This document shows positions 35,694 to 46,685 of a stretch of DNA of 64,000 nucleotides, one piece after another. This stretch comes from Rehmannia glutinosa. Taxonomy: Eukaryota > Streptophyta > Magnoliopsida > Lamiales > Orobanchaceae. The stretch spans positions 11,979,971-12,043,970 of the forward strand of contig CM071926.1 of NCBI GenBank assembly GCA_016081115.2. The letters run 5' to 3'. The notes under the pieces were generated by a model. It was given only the letters and a program-made list of their open reading frames with translations, ran no database searches and was not told the origin of the DNA. Position numbers and translations under genes: made by a program. Every line of letters starts with the position of its first letter. The stretch's first letter is position 1.

Positions 35694-36257
35694 AGTTAGG
35701 ATCGCAACAAAATGTTGTTGTTTCATACTTTTGATCAAAATGTTGAATATTGTAGTATTTTATAGTCATTTTAAATATGGTTGGTTTTGACGTCATGCTT
35801 AGTTGATATAGGAATGTTTTCTAGTTAGTGTCATATTTATTTTCATAGTTTTTAGATACTCGTAGCGCGAAATTCTATTGCTTTGTATGCAGAATTCAGT
35901 TGCCTTGTAAGCAAAATTCAATTGCTTTGTAAGCAATTATTTTCATGGTTTGATGGTTTTGTAAGCATAATTCAATTGCTTTCTAAGCACCATAACATCC
36001 TTTCACAAGCAATACTTTACGCACAAATAAGCAATTGAACATATGAGACTGTTAACTAAATTTTGCAAGAATGTTAAATTATTTGCTCAAAAAGCACTAC
36101 AACAGTCACAAATAAAGCTGAGTACAGAGTAATAAGCATTACAATAACCACACATAGGCAATTTGTAATATGTGAATAAGCAGTATTAAACAAATAAATA
36201 AGCAGTCACAACATATTCTCGAACACATACTTTTTTTATTTATTAAGAATTATTTTT

Positions 36258-36385
36258 AAAATGGTATTCCGTTGTCCATATTATCAAAATTCATTCCCTC
36301 TTTTGGAGTCATATTTTCGTCACATTCTGGTATCCAGTTCGGATATGAATCCGATGTTATTTCAATGGCACATGTGCAATCCCAA
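36258..36385 (-). pseudogene. Remnant exon of FAR1-type transposase
   Basis: After an AG acceptor (edge 36385) the minus strand encodes EITSDSYPNWIPECDENM then TPKEGMNFDNMDNG, the same FAR1-domain start seen at 14290-14467. Here the Trp before IPECDE is intact, where the 9.8-kb element has a TAG. The rest of the transposase is deleted. Confidence 0.75.
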
Positions 36386-37059
36386 CTGATTCAAACAAAA
36401 TAAATAATTAAACAACATTTAGAATATACATAAGTGTATAATTATGCACATGTAAGCAAACGTCTAGCCATAGCTAAGCAAAGTACTGAGTTAGAACAAA
36501 TGGGGACGTAATAAAAATTTGAATACATACATACAAGCAAGTATGCGTGCATACATAAGCAACATTTTAGTATCACCCAAGCAAATTTCTGGGTTGAAAA
36601 AACCATCAACGATTGAATGAATAAGAGTCCATATAAGTATAAGTTTTTAATTTTTTGCATAACATGATAGTTCTTCTGAAACAAACTAATATTAATGTGA
36701 GAGTTTAAAACACAGTAAAACCTAAGCAACATTTTGCATACGTGTGAGCAAGTATTTAAGCACATATAAGCAACATTCTAACCATATCAAGTAATGTTTT
36801 TAAACAACAATGGGAATGACGAAATTTAATGGGATTTTCAAGATTTAGCACATGGAGTTAAGGAACATATCATCAAATTTATTTGGAAATCAACTACACG
36901 GCGTGGGTTGAATGAAGAATGCCACGAATTGTGGGTAACTCCCTTATTTTCATAGGATTGACTAGATTTAGTCAACCTCCCTATTTTTATGTGGACTAAT
37001 TTGCCCCCATTTTGACTTTACCATATATTTTATTAACATTAATAAATAACAACCCTACA

Positions 37060-37480
37060 CTACGTAAGCAACGAATATATACTACGTATGCACCACGAGT
37101 ACATTAACTACATAAGTCATAAGTAACAAACTCATACTACATAAGCAACAAGCCTATACTACACAAGCAATGAATATACACTACGTATGCACTACAGATA
37201 CATTAACTACATAAGCAAGTCATAAGCAACAAACTCATACTACATAAGCAACAAGCCTATACTACATAAGCAACGAATATACACTATGTATGCACCTCAG
37301 ATACATTAACTACATAAATAAGTCATAAGCAACAAGCCCATACTACATAAGCATCAAATAGACACTACCTATGCAACACAAATACATTAACTACATAAAC
37401 AAGTAAGATGCAACAATTCTATACTACATAAGCAACAAATATACACTACATATGCAACACATATATGATTAAATTGCAAA
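37060..37480. repeat. ~100-bp tandem repeats in MULE derivative right arm
   Basis: About four imperfect units. Each contains ATACTACATAAGCAAC and ACATTAACTACATAA strings, so TAAGCA motifs are amplified here. Confidence 0.8.
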
Positions 37481-37854
37481 TGTAATATGGTTATACTACA
37501 CATGCAATATGATTATATTACATAAGCAGTTAACAACAGAATACGATGGGAGAAAAAAAAACATAAAATATGAGGGAATATGGGTTACTCAAAAAACTGA
37601 AAGCACGTGTCACGTGAAAGGGGGAAAGAAATTGAACGTGATTGAAATCTCATCAAATCTCAATAACTGATTCTATATTGTAAAATGACCACCCTACCCT
37701 TCTTAGTTGTTGAAACAAAAAAATAAATATAAACCCCCCATAAATATATGGACCACCCAAAAATATAAATATATGGTTAGAATTGGTTCCTATGGACTCA
37801 CCTCAGTTGGGAGGCCCCATTGAATCCAAATCATATATATGACAAAGATTTGGG

Positions 37855-38335
37855 TTAGAGACCATCTAACGGGTTTTTTCCGTAGGCGGATCCAACCCGA
37901 CTCGGGTTTATTTGTAACTTCATGCGCCGGTGGTATTATTGTAATATTCTGAGGGCGGTGTCCTATGATTTACGGACCGGTGGCATTTTTATATATTAGG
38001 GGCCTTTAAAAGTATTAGTTTTTTCCCTGAAAAGTATTAGTAGTACATCTAAAAAGTATTTGTAATCTCCTTGAACAATATTAGACAGTGAAGTAATATT
38101 AGGCAACCCTCAAAAGTATTAGTTTTTTCCCTTGAAAAGTATTAGTAATCCCCGAAAAAGTATCGAACCCTTTGAGCGCTTTTTTAGTAATCCTCATGAA
38201 AAGTATTGGTTTTCCCCAAAAGTATTGGGCGGATTTTATGCCGATTTTGTGATGATATTTGACATATTTTCTATTATGTGAATATTGCTGATAATCTTGG
38301 ATGTGTAATCTAAATTGATTCAATATTTTAATTGT
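37855..38335. mobile_element. Truncated TIR-element end with AAAAGTATTAG repeats
   Basis: The start (GAGACCATCTAACGGG, then GGATCCAACCCGACTCGGG) resembles the left end of the 4706 element. It is followed by about ten AAAAGTATTAG-like units (38010-38230). No right end is seen before the Copia remnant begins. Confidence 0.45.
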
Positions 38336-38339
38336 CATT

Positions 38340-39998
38340 TATTCACTTTTCTTATGAACATGGTATATGGAAAGATGTTCGATAAATGGGTAATGGTATG
38401 TAAAGTGAACAAAGGACTAGAGAAGAAAGTTATCGACTTGACCGATAAAAAGACTCTCTTCGAAAGGAGAAGTAATAAAGCTTGAGAAGTCGGCTAAAAG
38501 AACGATGAACTTGCTAAAGTAAGAGGGAACTTAATGACACTCGCCTCTTCGTGAAAAAAGCGAATCTGCCGGAAAGGTAGGTGGATGAAATCCTATCTCA
38601 AAGAAAGGTTCATCAAGATCATGCGTATTGGTTTTGCTCCTAACAAAAACACGGCTCAAAGATGATCGAAAATCTAAAATTGTTTTTGTAAAAGAAGATA
38701 ACCCCTTTTCTTCTACTGTCAAGAAAAACACACGTTTGTCACTATTGTAATCGTGTTGGTCATATTAGACCTAAGTGTTTTCTCTTATAGAAGCACTTTA
38801 GGCAAGGAAAAGTGTCGCCTTATATGTTACAACACCAGCAAAGGAGCACTCCTAGGGTTAAAATTGATTTGTCTACAAAACCTAGGAAAGTCTGGATTAG
38901 AAAGGATGATATAACTTGCTTTGTTGTGCACACTTCTTTGAAAGCCAACATTACTGATTCTTGGTGTTTCGATAGTGGATGCTCTCATTATATGACCGGT
39001 GACCTACAAAAACTCAGTGATTTTAAAAATAATGAAAATGGTCTGGTCACTTTTGGTGATGGTGTTAAAGGAAAGGTTTTGGAAAAAGGGACGTTAAATG
39101 TCGTAGGACTTCCCCATTTGAAAAATGTCATGTATGTTGAAGGCTTGAAAGCTAATCATATTAGCATCAGCCAATTGTGTGATGATGATTTATGTGTCAA
39201 ATTTGATAAGAATGTTTGTAATGTCTTTGATAATTTTGGCAATTATATTCTGAAAGAAAATAGGTCTTCCGCTAACTGTTATTTATTGCAGGAACAACTC
39301 AAGTGTTACAACACTGAGTGTCATCACACTACTCTGAGTGAATCTGGAATATGGCATTAGAGAACGAGTCACTTGAATTTTTGTGGCATGCATAATCTGA
39401 TCAAAATAAGAGCTGTAGTTGGAGTTCCTAAATTGAATATAGGAATCATTGGATGTGTGAATGGGACTACTAAACCTTGTATATTCTATTTATCTAATGT
39501 TAACAATAACTTGACTGGGTTTAGTGATGTTGATTTGACAGGTGATGTCGAGACCGAAAGAGCACTACTGGAGGATGTATCTACCTTGGTAACAATTTAG
39601 TTTCATGGTACACTAAGAAACAAAGTTGTGTATCATTATCCACTGTTGAGTTTAAATATATGGCCCTAGGGAGTTTTTGTTCTCAAATATTGTGGATAAT
39701 ACAAATGTTGTCTGACTATGGAGTTGAAAAGAAAACTTATACTGCTTACTGTGATAATTCAAGTGCCATAAATATTTCTAAAAACCCTGTGCGACATTCT
39801 AGAACAGAACACATCGATATTCGACACCACTTTATTTGCGACTTGCTTGAGACTAAAATTATTACCATTGATTTTGTTACCACTGAGAAACCAATTGGCG
39901 ATATTTTTCGCAAATCCCTGGACTTTCAAAGGTTTAATTCCTTGAAACAAATTGATCCATGGGTGTTTGTGCTCTCTCGACGGCGATGTGGGTTTTAG
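38340..39998 (+). pseudogene. Internally deleted Copia retrotransposon (Gag knuckle to RNase H)
   Basis: Landmarks in order on the plus strand: a CCHC zinc knuckle CHYCNRVGHIRPKC at 38737-38778, a stop near 38790, an open frame 38812-39360 with the protease site DSGCSHYMTGD (from 38971), a pre-integrase segment near 39370-39450, then a jump to the end of reverse transcriptase (GFSDVDLTGDVE, about 39520) and RNase H (39621-39998). The integrase and nearly all of reverse transcriptase are missing. The join at 39620/39621 is smooth Copia sequence, so this is the native context of the RNase H tail duplicated at 48-401. Frameshifts near 39600 and 39900 confirm it is dead. Confidence 0.85.
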
Positions 39999-41430
39999 TG
40001 TTGCAACACCATATGAATTATTTCTCTTTCTTGATATGTTGCAACCTCTTTTGATCTTGATTCTTGTGCATTAGTCATTATGTATTTTTAAGATCATTTC
40101 ATTGACTAAAAAAAATTGTGGATCAATTTGCAAACATAATGATTTTTCCCATGTGAAAGATGTATTTTTCTTTAAAGCCTTTGACGGGAAAAGCTGCATA
40201 TTCATTGAGTGTGAAAGCTATTCAGTTGTGAACTATTTTCTGCTCTTTTGCATGCTTGAATTATGTTGTGATCTTCTGAGAAAGAGCTACCCATGTTTTG
40301 GAGTGAAAGCTACCGACTGGCTAATTGTTCTACTGCTGATCCTTTCACTCAAAAGAATTTTAAAAATGGGAAAAGAATTTTGATCCATTCACTTTGTGTG
40401 GTGGTATTTTTGAAAATGATGGCACAACACTGGGTTACAACACTAAAACACCTGGAGCCTTTTTTTATTCTTGTCAGAAATAAACTCATCATCCTATACA
40501 TCCTTCAGGATCATATTTTGGGCTTATGGAAAATATCTTCTTAATTATTTCGAATTGGCGGATTATTTTTGGAACTGATTTTTTTCTTAAATTTGTCTAT
40601 AATAGAAGATATATTTTATCAGTGCTTATTTTGGACTATATGCACCCCCTGATTTATGGGACTTTCCCCAAAAATATTTGAATTTTAAATTTGCACTTGG
40701 GAGTCTTTCTTGGAACTACCATAGTAGCCATTTGTATCTCTCCAATTATGACAGTTCATTCTCTCATCAATTTTAGTAAAGACTACATACAAATTCTTTA
40801 AGGAGATTGTTGTGACCAAAAACAAAATAGCCAAAGTTTGGTTGACTTCATTTGTCTTTTTTTTGGCCAAATAGGGGGAGAGAAGAGACTCAACTGAGGT
40901 AAGTCCCGAGTAAGGGGGGGCAGACTAAGTCAAGTGAGGTGAGACCCGAGTAAACGGGAGTAGACTAAGTCAAGTAAGGTGAGACCTATTAGAGGAGGAG
41001 TCCTAAAAATCTGATGAAGAGGAAGGAAGAAGATGATGCAAAATGGCAATTTTTTTAGAGAAACCTTTAAGTTATTTATAGTTATTTATAATTTTATTTC
41101 GAACTTCACATTTTTAATCTCCATTTCTTACTCATCATAGTATCTATACCAAGGAATACAATTCCATTTCTTGAGTTTAAATTGAGAAAACGCGTCTATA
41201 TCTTGTCCATGTACAAAATTGAGCGTTGGCTGCTTGAGCAGGGAAGTTAGGAGGAATGCGTGAAATGCTCGATTATCAAAGAGCTCCCCAACGAGCTCTC
41301 TCTATTCTATCCAATAGACAACTTTTTTTTTATCATTTTACCAAGTAGAAGAAACAGAGGGTGGGAACTCTTGATTTATATATGTTGGTGTTTATTTCAT
41401 AATTTACATAATATTTACAAAATTATATAA
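39999..41430 (+). mobile_element. Copia 3' region and flank (copy 2)
   Basis: Equivalent of 402-1842. The putative LTR start TGTTGTGACC is near 40809, followed by the ~40-bp GAGTAGACTAAGTCAAGT repeats. No gene is seen. Confidence 0.45.
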
Positions 41431-41513
41431 ATATCATAAGTATTGAGTGTACTATTATGAGTAAAAATCTTACAATTTTGGCCAAATATATAAAGTTGGT
41501 GGGTCTTACTCGC

Positions 41514-41643
41514 TAGACACGGGTGTGGGTCGGGGCGGGTATGTGTGTAAGATGAGTCGGGCCTGCCTGCCTGATGTGAGTATTACATTTTCTTACGGGT
41601 CGTTCAGTCTAGATGCCCCATACCCGACCCATTGACATCCCTA
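41514..41643. mobile_element. Short hAT-like MITE (copy 2)
   Basis: Twin of 1928-2057. Here the left end is the better preserved TAGACACGGGTGTGGGTCGG. The middle differs from copy 1 (GCCTGCCTGCCTG in place of a GTCGGGTCGG run). Confidence 0.5.
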
Positions 41644-41659
41644 GCTAGGTCAACAAAAA

Positions 41660-42049
41660 GGCAAAAACTTGCGTGATATGGTCTCACGGTTTAGATCCGT
41701 GAGACGGAGAGCCTTACACAAAGTTTTAAAGGTTTTTTTTAAATTTTATTTTTCTTAGGGTTTATATTTGGCTTTTTAGGGTTTATTTTGTTTCTTGGGT
41801 TTATTTTTAATTGATTTGGTTTTTTAGGATTTTTAGTTTTTTTGAGGGTTTATTTTTTTATTTTTGGGTTTATTTTTGTTTTTCGGTTTATTCTTCATGG
41901 TTCATGTTTTTAGGGTTTATTTTTGTTTCTTCATGGTTCATTATTATTTTTAAATTTATTTTCATCGCTTTCATGCTTCAAGACGGTTTCGCCAGGAGGT
42001 CGTCTCACATGGGATCCGCATGAGGCCATGTCTCACAAGAGACTTGCTC
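41660..42049. mobile_element. TIR element with CAACAAAAA duplication (copy 2)
   Basis: Twin of 2075-2465, with the same target duplication at 41651-41659 and 42050-42058. Its right-hand end differs heavily from copy 1, whereas the flanks are nearly identical. Confidence 0.72.
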
Positions 42050-42173
42050 CAACAAAAATGGGAAAAAGAAGAAAAAATGGCAAGTATTAATTACGATAGC
42101 CAAAAAAGAAAATCACAAAGGGAGATACTGGTCCAAACTTATTATTTTCCGTGACCCTTATTTAGCTGCATCA

Positions 42174-42226
42174 ATCCCACCGCCCATCTGTACTCAAAAA
42201 AAAAAAAAAAAATCCCACCGCCCATC
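42174..42226 (+). mobile_element. Micro poly(A) insertion upstream of uL18-like gene, copy 2 only
   Basis: ATCCCACCGCCCATC at 42174-42188 is repeated at 42212-42226. Between them is only TGTACTC plus about 16 A. Copy 1 has a single, uninterrupted site near 2590-2605, so the event came after the copies separated. It lies about 30 bp before the putative TATA box (42258-42264). Confidence 0.88.
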
Positions 42227-42465
42227 GGAGCTGAAGCAGGAATTACATACACACACATATAAAACCACTCGTTTCAATCTTACTTTTGGCGGCTTAAGGG
42301 TACGTGGTTTGCACTTTGCACTTTGGACATTGCTTCTCCCCTACCCCATACTTGGAGTTTATATGTTTGATTAAATGCCTGAACGAAATTTCGAAGCATA
42401 ATTTTGATGGCAGCTTTTAGTTTCTCTGACAGTAATCTTCTGGGTTGGAAACGGGTAAATAATTC

Positions 42466-43666
42466 ATGGCGATTGGTTCTTGTATTGCTGCATTGAAGTT
42501 CCAGGCTTGTGGGATCTTTGGAACTGGTCTTAATAGCTCTAACATTCTTCCTCTAAAATCTGCAAGTAAGCAATATAAGTAGTATTTATATTCTCTGAGC
42601 ATTTTTCTTTATCTATATATTTGGAAGAAGAGAGAGTGTCAGCGTGTGTGCACAGAAACACAACTTCTTGTTAAACTCTTGAAAAGGGGTATCCTCTTTC
42701 GCAAGTTTTGATGATTAAAACTTTCTTCAGATATGGTTATGAAGCCATTGGTAATTGAAGCAAGCGCCAATCAAAGGACGGAGAGTGCTAAAATTCGGAA
42801 TAGAAGATTAAGAAAAAAGGTAAACAATATGAAGTGCGTTCTCGAGGAGAAGTTCTTGTCTAGACCCTGTTTGGTCACACTCGAATTAAATACACAACTA
42901 TTGCAATTAGCTTTGTAATTGATCACTCTTCCAAGTTCCCCTGACTAATGTTCACTTCCAGGAGATATCGACATGGATATCATATTTTGATGCTCGATAA
43001 AAGTTTAGTTATGAGTTATTACTTTGAGATAGTGGTTTATTTGGTTATTTATTTATTTTTTTAACTTGAATTATCAGTGATTGTTTTGAATTATGTATGT
43101 AATTGCGACATTCACATCGTGATCTTTCTTACCAGTTCAATGGGACAGCTATAAAACCAAGGCTTTCAGTGTTCTGTTCGGATAAGCAGTTGTATGCTAT
43201 GTTGGTAGATGACCAGAAGAAGAAGTGTTTGTTTTATGGAAGCACTCTGCAGAAATCGATGCGAAAGGATCTGTCTTGCACTACTGCTGTAAGTATTCTA
43301 TTCAACTTTTAGGAGGTTTTTCCAATGGAATAATTATTCAAAATGAAGATTTGAAGGCAAGAAAATGCCAGAGCCTCTTATTTTTGTGAAAGTTCAAACT
43401 GGTTTTCAGGTTTTTTTTTTTTTTTTCCAGTTGTTTTTGCTCTTTGCTAGTTTATTTTATCTGGATTAATCCAAAGTAGTGTAAACAGAACAACAATTTC
43501 TTAATTTTAGGAGGCAGCCAAACGTGTTGGGGAAGAGCTTATCAAGACTTGTATAGATCTCAACATCAACGAAATTTCGTTTTACGATCGCAATGGCTTG
43601 GCTCGAGGAGAACGAATGCAAGCCTTCGAAACTGCCATTGGTCTCCATGGTTTCTTGCCGCGATAG
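42466..43666 (+). CDS. uL18-type ribosomal protein, probably organellar (copy 2)
   Basis: Exons 42466-42565, 42731-42819, 43136-43288 and 43511-43666, with splice sites and phases as in copy 1, give 165 residues. It differs from copy 1 by two substitutions next to each other in the linker before the RNA-binding core (EARATQR becomes EASANQR) and by a silent change in exon 3. The L18 core motifs are unchanged. The frame is fully open, so both copies could be expressed. Upstream it has gained the micro poly(A) insertion described at 42174. Confidence 0.85.
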
Positions 43667-44331
43667 ATATGTTTTAGGTTTTATGAAACCTGTTGATATT
43701 TGATGTTCTAGTAGCATCAATGTGTATTTGAAAGCTGATAATAAATACTTTTCATCATTGATCTATGAGCTACCTTGGTTTTCCTGTTCTCTCTTTTACT
43801 AGAAACTAGCATGGTGCTGCTGCATGTGATTGAAGACTTTCCTGTGGATACTATGACTGATTTGGGATACTTACAAAAACACCCATGAGGTTTAGTCTAA
43901 TACAAAATTAATCCAGTATTTTTCAAAATTACAAATACCTATTTCACATTTGTTTCTCTCTTACAAGTCACCCCTCAAATATTTGTTAGGTAAAGACAAA
44001 CCACAAGGATGTTTGTATTACAGGTACTTGTAATTGTGAAAGATAACTGGAGTTCTTCGTAATTAGGCTAAACCTCAGTGGTGTTTTTGTAATCATCCCG
44101 GTTGATAATGTAAACATGAAGCATGAGGGCCTCTGCTGCGATACCAGACTATGAATAGTGGCTTTCTGAGGGCAGAAAAAACGAAGAGATGGAGAAAATT
44201 GAAACTAGGAGAGCCTTATTTTTCTTTTCTTTTTTTTTTGTGGATTTTCTCTTTTTCCTTTTCCATTTGATAGTGAGAAAAAGTGGAAATTTGAATTATG
44301 TTTGTATTTGTAGTGATAGATAATTGTCATT
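43667..44331. other. 3' flank of uL18-like gene (copy 2), no gene seen
   Basis: Near-identical to 4041-4705. No coding frame is recognisable. Confidence 0.5.
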
Positions 44332-45531
44332 GGACAAAAACTCTTGTCGACCGCCTAACGGTGCGGCCCGTTAGATGGATCGACCCGCGACCGGTGTCAT
44401 TTTTTTATGTGGTGTTAAGTTGTTAGTCCTGTTTTTATGTTGGTAATTTTTTGTATTTTGTATTACTTGTTACTCTCAATTGTATTAGTTGTTACACTGA
44501 AATGTATTAGTCCAAAATATGTTTTACCACGAAGTTGTCCCTTTTAATTATAAAACAGAGAATTACTATGAAGCTGTAAAGTCTAATACATGTTTTTACT
44601 AATATATTATAACGCAACGTGTAATACTTTTTTACAAAGCCGTCCCCTTTTAATTATAAAACAGAGACTTTCTACGGAGTTGTAAAGTCAAATACATTTA
44701 TTTGATACATCTAATACATTGGAATGCAATGTGTAATACTTTTCTACAAAGTTATGTCATTTAATAATATAAACAGAGAATTACTAAGAAGTTGTATAGT
44801 ATAATACATTTTTCTAATACATCCAATACATTAGGATGCAATGTGTAATACTTTTCTTCAAAATTGTGCCTTTTAAATATAAAACAGAGACTTTCTACGG
44901 AGTTGTAAAGTCTAATACATTTTTAAATACATCTAATACATTTAAATGCGATGTGTAATACTTTTTAATAATGACCAAATGAAACTTGTATACGTAGGTG
45001 TGGCGTCCGATTAGGAAAATCATGATCGACATTGCAAGACAGGCTGTCGGGATAGAAAAGCCTATCACCCAACTGGAATGTAGACAACTCCTGTCAGGGC
45101 GATCACGAGGGCGATGGTGAACGAAAAATACCACCAATTGAAGAAGCTCTCGAGTTGTGTTCGCCTTTTTTCCGTGTGTCGTATCGAATTGATCGGCTCC
45201 GGAAGCGATGTTGCACTACTAATCCCACCTGCACCCATGGCTATAAGTCCAAGGCTTGTGAACAAGAAAGCTAATTATTTGTCGTTGTTGAGGTTGTTTT
45301 TGTGGGAGATGTGGCTCGCGGCGGTGGCTCACAGTTGAAGGAGGAAGGAGCTGGGAAATTAGGACTCTGAATCGCGATGTCTGAATGGGAATGGGAACCG
45401 CTGGGGATTTTTCTTTTTCTTTTTTTTTTTTAATTTTTGGAGAATCCGGGTCAGGGCTGGGCGATGGGTAGGATATTTAGATCCGCCTAACGGATCTAGA
45501 TCCATTAGATGGTCTGACAGGAGACTAGCTT
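44332..45531. mobile_element. MULE-like element with captured gene fragment (copy 2)
   Basis: Twin of 4706-5921, with the same ends and imperfect TTGTCATT/TTGTTATT duplication. The ~110-bp tandem repeats lie at about 44520-44965. The left palindrome differs from copy 1 at many positions over some 60 bp. Confidence 0.7.
44983..45265 (-). pseudogene. NPF/PTR transporter fragment (copy 2)
   Basis: Twin of 5361-5680. The open minus-strand frame gives FTSLGLIAMGAGGI and later FFNWWYFSFTIALVIALTGV, and a second frame gives SWVIGFSIPTACLAMSIMIF. About 13 bp that encode the loop before SWVIGF are deleted relative to copy 1. Fragment only, inside the TIR element. Confidence 0.75.
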
Positions 45532-46022
45532 TTGTTATTGGTATACAGTTTAGACTCTGGCTACGTATTTCGTAGTTATTATATGTACATATATATATGT
45601 TTTTCCCTTACCAAAGGTCCAAAACCATCATATATTTCAATTTTGTACTATACAATAAATGTATTTTTAAAACAAAAACCTTTCTAATCATTTCTAAATA
45701 GTACCCAAACATTTTTTTTTGAAGATAAACCAAATATTTTTTAAAACTCTTACTAAAATGTGAGGAAATATGTAATTATCAGAAACTCTGTGGCCTTTGT
45801 AATATTTCCTGAAAACTCAAGACACTGGAACCGGTGGCAACCTTTCCCGCGGTCGGCCCTTAACTGTTAAAATTTCAAAAATAATTCTCGTAACAAACTG
45901 CTCTATATATCATATCCACCGAAAATATTTCTCAATCCATTATTCATCTCCCTCTTTTGATCAAATCTCTCCAATAAAATTCCAATTATCCCACTGTGTC
46001 TAGATCGATCAAAAAAGAAAAA
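45532..46022 (+). promoter_or_regulatory. Upstream region of DMP gene (copy 2)
   Basis: Intact version of the DMP upstream region, with the unoccupied TATGTACATA site near 45590 where copy 1 holds the 9.8-kb MULE. A TATATA box lies at about 45904-45909. Confidence 0.5.
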
Positions 46023-46685
46023 ATGGCGAAATCATCAGAAGGAATCGGCATAAAAATCTACACAACCTCCCCGCAACACGACCCACCACCACCGCCGTCC
46101 ACCCCCCCAGGCATCATTCCTCTGCCCCCAACCGCCGTCGGCCGTAAAAGACGAGCAATGGCGAGCGGCGTCCAAAAAACCCTCTCGAAAACCTCATTGC
46201 TCGCCAATTTCCTCCCGACCGGAACCCTACTCACCTTCGAAATGGTCCTCCCATCAGTCTACGGCAACGGCAAATGCTCCATCGTAAGCACCCACATGAT
46301 CTACTCTCTATTGGGCCTCTGCTCTCTCTCCTGCTTCTTCTTTCACTTCACCGACTCTTTCCGGGGCCCCGACGGGAAACTGTACTACGGGTTCGTGACT
46401 CCGAAAGGGCTGGCGGTTTTCAAGACGGGTCTCGGTGTGGAGGTGCCGAAAGAGGAGAGGTTTAAGGTTGGGTTGAGCGATTTCGTGCACGCGCTGATGT
46501 CCGCGCTTGTGTTTGTGGCTATTGCGTTGTCGGATCATCGGGTCACGGGTTGCGTGTTCCCGGGTCACGCGGCGGAGTTGGATGAAGTGATGCAGAGTTT
46601 CCCGTTGATGGTTGGGATTATTTGCAGTGGCTTGTTTCTTGTGTTTCCCACTACTAGATATGGCATTGGCTGTGTTTCTGCCTGA
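46023..46685 (+). CDS. DMP: DMP (DUF679) membrane protein, DMP8/9 type (copy 2)
   Basis: Single open exon of 220 residues, aligned without gaps to 16201-16863. By eye there are ten nucleotide differences, eight silent and two changing residues (STAPS becomes STPPG), both in the disordered proline-rich N-terminus. All four membrane segments and the FHFTDSFRGPDGK and RYGIGCVSA motifs are unchanged. The pattern points to both copies being kept functional, or to two working alleles. The immediate upstream DNA is not disrupted by the MULE, unlike copy 1. Confidence 0.9.
   Translation: MAKSSEGIGIKIYTTSPQHDPPPPPSTPPGIIPLPPTAVGRKRRAMASGVQKTLSKTSLLANFLPTGTLLTFEMVLPSVYGNGKCSIVSTHMIYSLLGLCSLSCFFFHFTDSFRGPDGKLYYGFVTPKGLAVFKTGLGVEVPKEERFKVGLSDFVHALMSALVFVAIALSDHRVTGCVFPGHAAELDEVMQSFPLMVGIICSGLFLVFPTTRYGIGCVSA

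Larger units (their letters stand above)
34331..37832. mobile_element. 3.5-kb deletion derivative of the two-gene MULE
   Basis: The left end, GATCTGGATCTGGTGAGTCC, followed by ATTATGTGAGTATGT, matches the ends of the 5983 element. The right end read in reverse begins GATTTGGATTC and contains GAGGTGAGTCC. It keeps an untranslated leader ending AACATTGTAG (near 34793), the first and last codons of the protease gene fused (35625-35693), and one 5' exon of the transposase gene (36258-36385). Everything between is lost. TGCTTA motifs read plus-wise before 35.6 kb and minus-wise after 35.85 kb, as in the parent. Target duplication is hidden in TA repeats. Confidence 0.82.

Noticed and set aside
37060..37480. 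Regularly spaced repeats resembling a CRISPR array
   Set aside because: Plant nuclear DNA; the units are diverged ~100-bp tandem repeats without unique spacers.
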